Assembly: GCF_000745005.1 (NCBI RefSeq)
Contig: NZ_JQNB01000001.1
Span: forward strand, 3,775,501 to 3,839,500
Reading direction: 5' to 3'
DNA length: 64,000 nt
From: Luteibacter sp. 9135
Lineage (GTDB): Bacteria; Pseudomonadota; Gammaproteobacteria; Xanthomonadales; Rhodanobacteraceae
The notes under the pieces were generated by a model that ran no database searches, was not told where the DNA came from, and saw only the letters and a list, made by a program, of their open reading frames with translations. The stretch's first letter is position 1; every line of letters starts with the position of its first letter. Below, piece by piece: positions 51,506 to 59,273 of this stretch. Position numbers and translations under genes: made by a program.

Positions 51506-52102
51506 TTAGGCGGCCCGGACGACTGTATTGGCGCGACCGAATCTGCAGGGCGTGCATCGGCATCGCTGCCGGAGGGTGGACGAACGTCGGAATTGAGTTG
51601 CACGGAAATGACCGGGGCGGGAAAACCATCCTGGCGAGGAACCCCGGTCTGTCAAGGCCCCGCTTCCGCCTGACACTCGGTCAATGGAGGACGGGTGGAT
51701 TACCCGTGCCGCCCGTGCTCCGCCCGGTCCCAGCGTGCTCACCTGCCGCCTCGATGGCCGCCCCTCCCGCTCCGTGCGTCCCGTGGCGGGTGCCCTTGCC
51801 GCCCTCATCACCGCCATCATCGGCGCCCCTGTCCTCGCTCTCGCCAGGGTGTCTTCCAGAACCACTGCCACAGCCTGGAAGTACGAGGCGTCGTACCGCA
51901 TGTCGAACCAGTGCAGCACCACCGCCTCGTCCGCCCATCCGTGTGGCTGCTGCACAGAAAGCCCCTCGGCCCGGGACTCAGGAATGGTCGACCACGGCCA
52001 CCCCATGCCCTCCATTTGCCCATCGACCCGGCGGATTGACGACCATGGCCAGCGGGTTTCGTCGACCTCCAAGACCTCCGTGCCCGAGAGCTCAAAAGGC
52101 AT
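51506..52102 (-). CDS. Unrecognised protein, C-terminus running into a dispersed repeat
   Basis: A 198-aa reading frame with GAGGGC before the ATG. Residues 1-95 look like protein (MPFELSGTEVLEVDETRWPW, EAVVLHWFDMRYDASYFQAV, VVLEDTLARARTG). From about residue 125 it is translated from a repeat whose second copy lies at 53.4-53.6 kb, giving an Arg/Cys-rich tail. The gene was probably truncated by, or reads through, that repeat. It starts 15 bases after a 57-aa gene. Confidence 0.4.
   Translation of the reverse strand: MPFELSGTEVLEVDETRWPWSSIRRVDGQMEGMGWPWSTIPESRAEGLSVQQPHGWADEAVVLHWFDMRYDASYFQAVAVVLEDTLARARTGAPMMAVMRAARAPATGRTEREGRPSRRQVSTLGPGGARAARVIHPSSIDRVSGGSGALTDRGSSPGWFSRPGHFRATQFRRSSTLRQRCRCTPCRFGRANTVVRAA
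51519..51722. repeat. Dispersed repeat of about 200 bp, copy A
   Basis: Closely similar to 53361-53566: shared blocks include CATCGGCATCGCTGCCGG, GGCGAGGAACC, GGTCTGTCAAGG and CGGTCAATGGA, in the same order and spacing. No terminal repeats or target duplications were identified. Both copies flank minus-strand defence-type genes. Confidence 0.75.
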
Positions 52103-52117
52103 GCCCTCGAGCCGGAT

Positions 52118-52291
52118 TCAGCGGGCGACCTCCTGTCGCTCCTCAAACGGTGCATCGGTCAGGCGTTCGCGGATGAGTTCGAGACACCGGGCCTTCCGCA
52201 GGAGGCGGTGCTGTGTTGCGGCCCAAGCGCGCCAAAGATGGACTAAAGTCGATAACTCATCCGACCAGTCAGGAGGCATCCGGTATGGCAT
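52118..52291 (-). CDS. Small unrecognised protein (53-57 aa)
   Basis: A short helical protein (starts MPYRMPPDWSDELSTLVHLW; ends ELIRERLTDAPFEERQEVAR). The ATG at 52291 gives 57 residues, that at 52279 gives 53. Composition is protein-like, and it lies 15 bases upstream of the next minus-strand gene, so it could open the minus-strand operon. No family was recognised. Confidence 0.4.
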   Translation of the reverse strand: MPYRMPPDWSDELSTLVHLWRAWAATQHRLLRKARCLELIRERLTDAPFEERQEVAR

Positions 52292-52447
52292 CAGCGACCA
52301 ACGGTGAAAGAAAACTGGTGAGCAAAAGCCGAGCTCTGGGATGTCTCGTCATCCTCGCCACAATCACCCTCGATGCTAGCGGTGCGCGGCAACCTGTCCC
52401 TTCGCCCAAGTCATATCTCGCATCATCGTCTTCCTTGTGAGGTTCCC

Positions 52448-53359
52448 ATGACTGACAACGCGTCTCCCGTCACCGCCCCTAATCACGGGCCGGATTACCG
52501 CGCGGCGCTGGCCGCATTTGACGCGGCTGTGTGTGAAGCGTGTGCGGTGAGTCAGGCCATCGGCGTGCGGCAGGCGGAGCCCCATGCCGGCTATGCCGCC
52601 ATCTTTTTTACACGGGTGTGCGCGCATGCCACATCGATGATTCGCGCCCTGCCCCATTCACGCTGGGTGCGCTCAAATGACCCGCATTGGGATTTCGGGG
52701 CCGTCGCCGGGCACGCCCGGGCGCTTCTTGAGGGTCATCTTACGTTTACCTACCTTTCGGCCACGCCAGAGAGCCAGGAGGAGTGGTCGGCGAAGCTTAA
52801 TGTGATGCACCTGTGCGACTGCGCGCGGCGCATCAGCCTGTTTGCAAACCTAGGCGAAGAGGCGTCGGTCAAAGGGTTCGAAGGACAGAAAACCGAACTC
52901 CAAAACCGCCTTGCCGGCAATGCATGGTTCCTTGCGCTGCCCGAAGCCGTGCGCAAACAGTGCCTCAATGGCAAGTACCTGCACATCTCCAACCGCGATG
53001 CGCTCGTCAAGGAGACCGGGGGCGCCCCTAAGGCCTTCAACGCCTGGTTCGATGTGCTCTCCCAGCATACCCATATCCTGACGATGTCTTTTTACCGGAT
53101 GGAACCGGACGGCCGGGGCACCGGGGTCGAGAACGACACCGACCGGGGTTACATGACTATGGCGATGGAAAACTGTACCGCAATCCTCCAAGAAGAAGTC
53201 GACCGGCTGGTGGAGCTGTTCCCTGATACGGCCCAAGCCCGCCAAGGCGTCCGGTCGCGATTTTCACCCGGGCCAAAGGAGAACTGGCCGGACTGGCGTG
53301 TTGCGCAGGAGCGCGCGTTCCAGACGCGGCGCAAGCCGAAATCCCGGAGAAGGAAATAA
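52448..53359 (+). CDS. Unrecognised 303-aa helical protein
   Basis: A 303-aa protein. The ATG at 52448 is chosen; GAGG lies 5 bases upstream. It is mostly helical with aromatic and His residues (AAIFFTRVCAHATSMIRALP, WDFGAVAGHARALLEGHLTF, LSQHTHILTMSFYRME). The layout is reminiscent of DUF5677-type proteins, not certain. The C-terminus is very basic (QTRRKPKSRRRK), which could bind nucleic acid. It is divergent from the minus-strand operon and followed at once by copy B of the dispersed repeat. Confidence 0.65.
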   Translation: MTDNASPVTAPNHGPDYRAALAAFDAAVCEACAVSQAIGVRQAEPHAGYAAIFFTRVCAHATSMIRALPHSRWVRSNDPHWDFGAVAGHARALLEGHLTFTYLSATPESQEEWSAKLNVMHLCDCARRISLFANLGEEASVKGFEGQKTELQNRLAGNAWFLALPEAVRKQCLNGKYLHISNRDALVKETGGAPKAFNAWFDVLSQHTHILTMSFYRMEPDGRGTGVENDTDRGYMTMAMENCTAILQEEVDRLVELFPDTAQARQGVRSRFSPGPKENWPDWRVAQERAFQTRRKPKSRRRK

Positions 53360-53360
53360 G

Positions 53361-53566
53361 CTGGACTGCATTGCCGCGACCACCCCCGCAAGGCATGCAT
53401 CGGCATCGCTGCCGGGGGGTTGGGAAACGTCGGGATTGTGCTGCACGGACCTGACCGAGGCGGGACAACCATCGTGGCGAGGAACCACGGTCTGTCAAGG
53501 GCCTGCTCCCGACTGGCGATCGGTCAATGGAAGACGGGTGTAATCCCGCTGCCGCGCCCGCACGCT
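53361..53566. repeat. Dispersed repeat of about 200 bp, copy B
   Basis: Second copy of the element at 51519-51722, same orientation. It fills the gap between the 303-aa gene and the 3' end of the SEFIR gene. It has no gene of its own that I can support. Confidence 0.75.
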
Positions 53567-53613
53567 ATGCCGTCCAGCAAGGCTGGCAAAAACCAGCTAC
53601 GAGCCAGCCACCG

Positions 53614-54692
53614 CTAGGGCATCTTTCCCCAATCAGCAACGGCGGCAAGGACCGGGATTTTCGGCCGTCCGAATCCGTACCCACTGCCCTGCTGGCTTTC
53701 CGTGATGACACTGCGCACGGCATCCTCCGGCCCTCCGATGAGCTCGAGAATGCGGGAGAGATGCTGGCGCGAGATACAGCGGGCAAAGGTCTCCAGCGGA
53801 CCGTGCTGGTTTGCATAGACCAGGGTCATCGGATACCAGACGGCGTGGTATCCCGTGGGGACCACCTGGCTTCGCAGGAAGAGCAACAGATCAGCCTGGA
53901 TGAGGTCGACGAAGGCATGGCCCAATGCATCGGTCCGCAACTTTGCAATCTCAGCCTGCAGGGACACCTTCTTGAGATCCAAGCGGCGGTTGCGGGATTC
54001 GAGGGAATCGACCTCGCGGTTGAAGGCCGGTGCCCCTTGCATCGGTGTGCCGCCCCGGTAACTCACCGAGGCGTTGTAGTACGGGCGCACAAAGAGCTCG
54101 CGGGCGATCGCAAACGCACCGGACTTCAGGGCAATGGCAACGGCAGCGAGGAACAGCTCCCAGCCAAGGAAGCGGTACGCGTCGAAGTCATTGTTGCCGT
54201 AAGAGCCTGACCCCGATTGGGCCTCATAAAGCGGCAAGATGCGCTCAAAAAAGCGGTGGAGGCGGGTGCCACTCTCCTCTGTCGGCGAAAACCGGCAGGC
54301 AACCTTGACCAGCTCCTCGAACTCGGCACGCACGCCTGCCATGCGCTCGATGGTGGCGACAATCGCGTCATCCACTGGCCCTTCCACCGGCTTTGTCAGC
54401 GCAAATTGTGGGAGTGCTTCGGCAAGCTGGCCGAGTGCATCGTCCAAGGCGCCGCCTCCCCCTTCGCGGCCCGTGCGCATGGCCTCGGTCGCACGACGAA
54501 ACACGGTGCGGGAACCGAGCTGGGGGCCCGTATCCCCATCGAGGTAGGCTGGCCGCTTGCCCAGAGGCGGCCGGACATGAAGGGGTTTGTCATACACCCA
54601 GCGCACGAGTTGCTCGAGGTTCTCCGCCATGCGCTCGCTGGAACTGAGGTCGATGTAGATGCGCGAACGCGCGAAGGTCGGTACAAAGGGCT
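53614..54692 (-). pseudogene. SEFIR-domain gene, C-terminal part (separated by IS)
   Basis: Downstream remainder of a bSEFIR-like gene cut by an insertion sequence. The first residues after the element (KPFVPTFARSRIYIDLSSSE) are the continuation of the SEFIR domain; then a helical region follows (AYRFLGWELFLAAVAIALKS, FVDLIQADLLLFLRSQV) to a normal stop. An internal ATG at 54630 could start a shorter product. Removing the element and one GCA target copy restores the frame exactly. SEFIR (TIR-like) proteins act in phage defence, in the validated case by NAD+ depletion. Confidence 0.8.
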
Positions 54693-54695
54693 TGC
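54693..54695. repeat. Target-site duplication of the IS3 element, left
   Basis: TGC (plus strand), matching TGC at 55955-55957. Three bases, as is usual for IS3-family insertions. The duplication explains the broken SEFIR frame. Confidence 0.8.
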
Positions 54696-54757
54696 TGAGC
54701 TTGCCCGGATTTGATGGACACCCATCGTGAGCCGTAAGGTTCGTTCAGAGGTGTCCC

Positions 54758-55063
54758 ATGTCAAAAAGAATTCGTCGTCAGTTCACACCTGATTTCAAGG
54801 CCGGCGCGGTTGCCCTGGTCCTTGAGCGAGGTCAGCCGGTGTCTCGGGTATGCCGTGACCTGGATCTGGTCGAGAGTGTCTTCAGGCGCTGGATCGAGAA
54901 GGTTCAAGCCGGTTCTGGAGCGCCTTCGCGATCGCCCCCCGCCGTTCCGCTGACGGCCGAGCAGGCCGAGATACAGCAGCTTCGACGCGAGAACGAGATC
55001 CTGCGGATGGAGCGTGACATCCTAAAAAAAGCGACGGCGTTCTTCGCCAAGGAATCGAGCTGA
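54758..55063 (+). CDS. IS3-family transposase OrfA
   Basis: A 101-aa protein with an N-terminal helix-turn-helix (RRQFTPDFKAGAVALVLERG, PVSRVCRDLDLVESVFRRWI) and a leucine-zipper-like end (EIQQLRRENEILRMERDILK). It binds the element ends. A run of seven A followed by GCG near its 3' end is a likely -1 frameshift site to OrfB. Confidence 0.92.
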   Translation: MSKRIRRQFTPDFKAGAVALVLERGQPVSRVCRDLDLVESVFRRWIEKVQAGSGAPSRSPPAVPLTAEQAEIQQLRRENEILRMERDILKKATAFFAKESS

Positions 55064-55923
55064 GATGCCGGTTTATCGAAGCGGAGAGCGCGTCGTACTC
55101 CATCGTGGTCCTCTGCCGGCTGCTCGAGGTGGGTCGCAACAGCTTCTATGCCTGGCGGCATCGCCAAAAGCATCCGAGCCCCCGCGTGCTTCGTGACCGC
55201 CAGCACCTGGCGCAGCTGAAGCAGTTGCATGAGCGCAGCCGAGGGCTTTACGGCAGTCCCCGGCTATGGCATCTGGCTCGTGAGCAGGGGCTGAGCCTGG
55301 GGCGCCATGCGACCGCCCGCTTGATGCGCCAGGGCGGTCTCGTCGGGCGCAGCTGGCGTACAAGCAAGGCATCACGACGGGCCGCCACGGTGTCCGCGGT
55401 GGCCGATAACCATGTTGATCGATGCTTCACCACGGCCGCGCCTGATCAGGTCTGGGTAACGGACATGACACAGTTCGCCACGCAACAGGGTCCAATGTAT
55501 CTGGCCGTCGTGATCGATCTGTACGCCCGGCGAGTGATTGGCCACGCAACGGCTGCGACTATGCATACCGACTTGCCCTTGCAGGCTTTGCGCATGGCCG
55601 TAGGCCAGCGCGGTTCGGCGCAGGGAGTGCTCCATCACTCCGACCAGGGCAGTCAGTACACGAGCGCGGCCTATCAGGCCGAACTCGCTCGACTGGGTAT
55701 GCGGGTAAGCATGAGCCGGCGCGGCGAGTGTTGGGACAACGCGGTGGCTGAGAGCTTCTTCAGTACGTTGAAGTGCGAGATCGCAGCCCCACGCCGCTAC
55801 GCCTCGATCGAGGAGGCACGCCACGTGGTTTTTGAATACATCGAAGTGTTTTATAACCGGCAGCGCTTACACTCGACCAACGGCTATCGATCGCCTGCGG
55901 CGACCGAAGCTGCTATCCCATAA
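55024..55923 (+). CDS. IS3-family transposase OrfB (by -1 frameshift from OrfA)
   Basis: The DDE integrase-fold transposase. Its coding region opens in the -1 frame at the slippery A-run inside OrfA: RFIEAESASYSIVVLCRLLE precedes the first usable start (GTG/ATG near 55105). Catalytic D, D and E lie in VWVTDMTQFAT, HHSDQGSQYTS and NAVAESFFSTLK. An HTH_21 motif (RGLYGSPRLWHLAREQG) precedes the core. It is normally made as an OrfAB fusion. Confidence 0.9.
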   Translation, partial: KKSDGVLRQGIELRCRFIEAESASYSIVVLCRLLEVGRNSFYAWRHRQKHPSPRVLRDRQHLAQLKQLHERSRGLYGSPRLWHLAREQGLSLGRHATARLMRQGGLVGRSWRTSKASRRAATVSAVADNHVDRCFTTAAPDQVWVTDMTQFATQQGPMYLAVVIDLYARRVIGHATAATMHTDLPLQALRMAVGQRGSAQGVLHHSDQGSQYTSAAYQAELARLGMRVSMSRRGECWDNAVAESFFSTLKCEIAAPRRYASIEEARHVVFEYIEVFYNRQRLHSTNGYRSPAATEAAIP

Positions 55924-55954
55924 CTTGAGTGTCCATTAAACCGGGGCAAGCTCA

Positions 55955-55957
55955 TGC
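55955..55957. repeat. Target-site duplication of the IS3 element, right
   Basis: TGC, the partner of 54693-54695. Confidence 0.8.
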
Positions 55958-56296
55958 CCGCCTCATCGAGCGAAGGCAGGACGACGACAAACTTAGTCTG
56001 CTCAACGGCCCCATAGACCTCGGCCGAGATGATCTGCGTCTCGGTCCCGACGCCGCCACTGCGGCCATCCGCTTTTTTGCGTAGGTCTCGTCGGAGATAA
56101 TGGCGACCTTGTGGACTGAAGGGTCATTGACCATGCGTTCCATGAACGCATTGGCGTCTTGGCCCTCCTTCAGTGCCCATTTGTCGAGGATGACATCAAT
56201 GCCTTCGGCGACAAGGTCGGAGGCAAGCTTGATGACCCAGGCCTCATGGTCCGGGGAGGACCAGCTGTAGGAGATGAAAAGTTTCGGTGCGTCCAT
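55958..56296 (-). pseudogene. SEFIR-domain gene, N-terminal part with frameshift
   Basis: Starts MDAPKLFISYSWSSPDHEAW with GGGAGG six bases upstream of the ATG at 56296. Residues 5-110 match the SEFIR (TIR-like) domain: KLASDLVAEGIDVILDKWAL, then EKADGRSGGVGTETQ-type motif. A run of six A (near 56078) is one base short: restoring a seventh gives KKADGRSGGVGTETQIISAE and continues to VVVLPSLDEAG, which joins KPFVPTF across the element. So the gene carries both a homopolymer frameshift and an insertion. The frameshift could also be a sequencing error. Confidence 0.8.
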
Positions 56297-56458
56297 CCCA
56301 TCCTCCCGCAAATGCGTCCAAGGGTAAGTGGATGACCGTCAGCACTCAAGGGCAGATTCGCCCTTAGGCGCCGAACCGCGAGTGCACTCTCCTCCACGAA
56401 TGCGCGCGAGGCACCTAAACTGTATGAGCTGGGACGACGCGGCCGCCGTGGCTTTCGG

Positions 56459-56659
56459 TCAAAGGCGTTTCCGCGCAGGGGTGCCATCTTCATTTCCCCT
56501 CTCATCCGCACCCCGCACAGCGCGCTCAAGCACGAACCGCTCAATGACTGCCCGGACGTCCTTGGGAACGGTGTCGAACGGCCGCTTTCCTGCATTGTTC
56601 ACCGCGTTCGGGGAAAGCCCACTCCCCGCCATCCGAAGCACCTGACACCGGTCTGGCAC
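56459..56659 (-). pseudogene. C-terminal fragment of an ankyrin-type gene
   Basis: A 66-aa reading frame whose middle (KRPFDTVPKDVRAVIERFVL) resembles the C-terminus of the ankyrin gene at 62.5 kb (QRPVDVLPEGLRVVIERFSL). The N-terminal repeats are missing, so it is a remnant. The rest of 56297-56763 has nothing I can support. Confidence 0.5.
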
Positions 56660-56763
56660 CCGCCCAGGCCCTGTCCACGCTCAGCCGCTCGAACGATGAA
56701 TCGCCCGTTGGGCCATGGGCTGTCTGTTGTAGCGGCCGCCGGGCAACACACACGGCTTCAATG

Positions 56764-58818
56764 TCACCCATCAAGTAACGATCGTGTCGTGAGCGGCCGG
56801 ATGAGCTTGCCTTCCCAGGTCACCAGCGTGTGGACCACGTTTTCGGTGACAAAGCGGAAGTTCGTTTCCTGGTCCTCGAAAGAGGCCGCCACGATGCTCT
56901 GCAGGCCCTTTTGTCCAGAGAGGGCCTGGAAGAGCGCCCGCAGGCTCAGCTCGCTCATCGAGTGCTGCGCAGGTTCGTCAAGAAGCAGGCAGCCGAGATG
57001 GTGGCCGTCAACACCCTTGAATTCCGAGGTCTGGTATAACGCAATGAGATACGCCCAGATGAGGCGAACGAAGTCGCTGGCACTCGAATTGGTCCGCGCG
57101 TTGATTTGGCGGAGCTCGAGATCGTCGAGGGTAGGCATCAAGGTCTGCGTGCTGACATTGATTTCTGACGGCTGGACGCTTTTGTAGTCAAAAGACCCCG
57201 CATTCCCCCGGAAGAACTTCGAGAAGATGTCGATGGTTTGCAGATCCCGCCCGGAGAGGTGTTCCTTGGGCAGCTTCGAGAGCAGCTGCCGGTTCGCCGC
57301 AAACCGCTCAGCCAAGGTATTGAACACGTCCAGGTGCGCTTCGAACCGCTCTTCGAAGCGCTGCACCCTCCCCAGTTCGAATTCGGTAGCAACGAGTCGC
57401 CGAAGATGTGACTTGGCCTGCAGGCTGCCGGCACCGAGATCCGACCGGAGCGCCGTTAGCCTCCCACGGACGATGACCAGTTCACGTTCGATACCGGCAA
57501 GCAGGGTTTGACCCTTGTCGTGCTCAAGGGTCAGGCCCTCGATTTGCCGCTCAAGCATCCCGCGCTGGGCCTTGAGATAGCTGATGTTCGCTTCAATGCC
57601 CATCTGCTGGCCTGACACCGATTCCAGCAACAAGGTGTCAGCGATGTCCTGGTGGCAGGTCGGACAGATGCCGGAGGCCACATCCAGCTCGAACTGGGCG
57701 CCGAGGACGCGAAGCTTATGGGCCGATTCGTTTTTTTCGATGTCGGTATCGAGCTCGGCCACCAGCCGGCGGTAGTCCTCGATGGCGCCCAACTGGTTGC
57801 GGGTCGACAGCGCACCACGTTCTTGCAAAAGCACCAGGCGCTGCGCTTCGGCTTCCGTGTCGGCCAATTCCTTCAAAAGGGCCTCGCTCGCCGGCGCGAC
57901 CTGCTGTTCGGCTTCGGCCATCAATGCCAGATACTCGCCCTTGAGCTGCGACAGGTACTCGTCGGACGTCACCACGCCCAAGTCGACCTGCTTGACGACC
58001 GAGACCGCCGAAGCATCAAACGGGTGCACCGCGCGGGACGACAGGTCACGGGGGACAGCTCCGAGTTCGGCGGCCTCCTGGCGCAAGGTTCGCACTTCTG
58101 AATCCCATTCGCGCTCGATGACCTGCGCCGCCTGCTCAAGCCGCGAACGCTTGACCGCCGTTTCGAACACATCGAGCCCAAGCACGTATTCGGCCACGCG
58201 GGTTCGCACATCGCGGATGCCAAAGAACGGCGCGTTACCGATGTAATCGGTCCAGCCACGTTTTTGCTCGACAGCGTGTGCTGCAAAGACATCCTGCAGG
58301 TAAAGCTTGGTTTCCCCGCCCGTCGCCTTGGCCACCTGGGGCAGCTCTAGCTGTAGAAACAGCTCCAGGAACCGGAAGAACCCGGCAGCGTACTGGGCGC
58401 TGCCCGCGTCGTGCAGGTAATACGGTATCGGCTCACCGGGCGCAGCCGGGCCCGTCAGGCACGCGCCCTCAAACACTTCGACGAGCTTTTCCGACCTCGA
58501 GCCCGACACGATGGTGCGGCGCAGGGTCACAACGCGTCCGGCCTTGTTTTCGATTTCGAGCATCACGGTCGAGCTCTCGACCGCGACCTTGTCTTCGCCG
58601 TCGAGGAAATACTCACGAACAGCCGACTGCAACGCGCGCGTGCCCCGCGCACCGGCCAGCTCCTCCATGCCAAGCGCATAGAGCAGGGTGTGGAAAAACG
58701 TGCTCTTGCCGGTCGAGTTGTTCGCCCGGACGATGGTCAACATGGGTCCGAACGCGAACTCGTACCCGTGTGGCCCCCTGGCGGTGTCGACGACCAGGCG
58801 GATTGCCTTGAACCTCAT
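56764..58818 (-). CDS. SMC/Rad50-like ATPase of an ABC-3C/Lamassu-type system
   Basis: A 684-aa ABC ATPase. P-loop at residues 31-40 (RANNSTGKST), a long coiled coil on each side of a zinc-hook-like CPTC (about 384-387), and a C-terminal Walker B (GCLLLDEPAQHSM, about 608-620). The ATG at 58818 overlaps the preceding stop as ATGA. Such proteins sense DNA ends or structures and license an effector nuclease. With the small middle gene and nuclease-like gene upstream it forms a three-component set like ABC-3C and Lamassu (LmuB). Order nuclease, middle, ATPase matches lmuA-lmuC-lmuB. The identification is by architecture. Confidence 0.85.
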   Translation of the reverse strand: MRFKAIRLVVDTARGPHGYEFAFGPMLTIVRANNSTGKSTFFHTLLYALGMEELAGARGTRALQSAVREYFLDGEDKVAVESSTVMLEIENKAGRVVTLRRTIVSGSRSEKLVEVFEGACLTGPAAPGEPIPYYLHDAGSAQYAAGFFRFLELFLQLELPQVAKATGGETKLYLQDVFAAHAVEQKRGWTDYIGNAPFFGIRDVRTRVAEYVLGLDVFETAVKRSRLEQAAQVIEREWDSEVRTLRQEAAELGAVPRDLSSRAVHPFDASAVSVVKQVDLGVVTSDEYLSQLKGEYLALMAEAEQQVAPASEALLKELADTEAEAQRLVLLQERGALSTRNQLGAIEDYRRLVAELDTDIEKNESAHKLRVLGAQFELDVASGICPTCHQDIADTLLLESVSGQQMGIEANISYLKAQRGMLERQIEGLTLEHDKGQTLLAGIERELVIVRGRLTALRSDLGAGSLQAKSHLRRLVATEFELGRVQRFEERFEAHLDVFNTLAERFAANRQLLSKLPKEHLSGRDLQTIDIFSKFFRGNAGSFDYKSVQPSEINVSTQTLMPTLDDLELRQINARTNSSASDFVRLIWAYLIALYQTSEFKGVDGHHLGCLLLDEPAQHSMSELSLRALFQALSGQKGLQSIVAASFEDQETNFRFVTENVVHTLVTWEGKLIRPLTTRSLLDG

Positions 58819-59273
58819 GCCCTTCTCCATTCCTTTGCGATGGCGTCCACCATGGCTTCCGTAACACCCTTGCCGATGAGGGCAAGGTCGCGTTTTTCAG
58901 GGGCAAGCAACGCCTTGTCTTCCATGATCGCAGCAGCAAACGCCACGCCATCGGCCGACAGTGATACCTTCGTGCCCTCGTCAATCACCAACCCCTCGGC
59001 AAACAGAAAACGCAGTGCCACAGCCAGGGCCGGGTCGAATCCCCAGGTCACCATGGTCAGCCTTCGTAGTGTCACCGCCTGCGACAGGGCGCGGACACGG
59101 GCGGCGTTTTTCAGACACCAGTTGAACAGATGCAGCCGGGGCAGTCCCGACTTGCCGCCCCGGGAGGCAAGCGACAATACGAGAACGACCTGGGCCATCT
59201 TGTACAGGGGGCGGTGGTCAGCAAGAACCGGTGCCGGGCGGCGGTTGAAAGAGAGGTGGGCAGCGTCAGACAT
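58815..59273 (-). CDS. ABC-3C middle component (LmuC-like)
   Basis: A 152-aa helical protein (MSDAAHLSFNRRPAPVLADH, AQVVLVLSLASRGGKSGLPR, ALAVALRFLFAEGLVIDEGT). It overlaps the nuclease gene by 8 bases and the ATPase gene by ATGA, so all three are translationally coupled. Size and position match the middle component of ABC-3C systems. No enzymatic motif is visible. Confidence 0.78.
   Translation of the reverse strand: MSDAAHLSFNRRPAPVLADHRPLYKMAQVVLVLSLASRGGKSGLPRLHLFNWCLKNAARVRALSQAVTLRRLTMVTWGFDPALAVALRFLFAEGLVIDEGTKVSLSADGVAFAAAIMEDKALLAPEKRDLALIGKGVTEAMVDAIAKEWRRA

Larger units (their letters stand above)
54696..55954 (+). mobile_element. IS3-family insertion sequence, 1259 bp
   Basis: Bounded by imperfect terminal inverted repeats of about 26 bp: left TGAGCTTGCCC...ATGGACAC, right (reverse complement) TGAGCTTGCCC...ATGGACAC. 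It encodes OrfA and OrfB in overlapping frames, joined by a slippery A-run. It is flanked by a 3-bp TGC duplication and lies in the SEFIR gene. Genes appear intact, so the element may be recent and active. Confidence 0.92.

Noticed and set aside
54693..54712. The idea that the IS3 element inserted into a GAGCTTGCCC palindrome of the host gene
   Set aside because: These arms are the outer part of the element's own inverted repeats. Only that reading restores the SEFIR frame and gives a 3-bp duplication.
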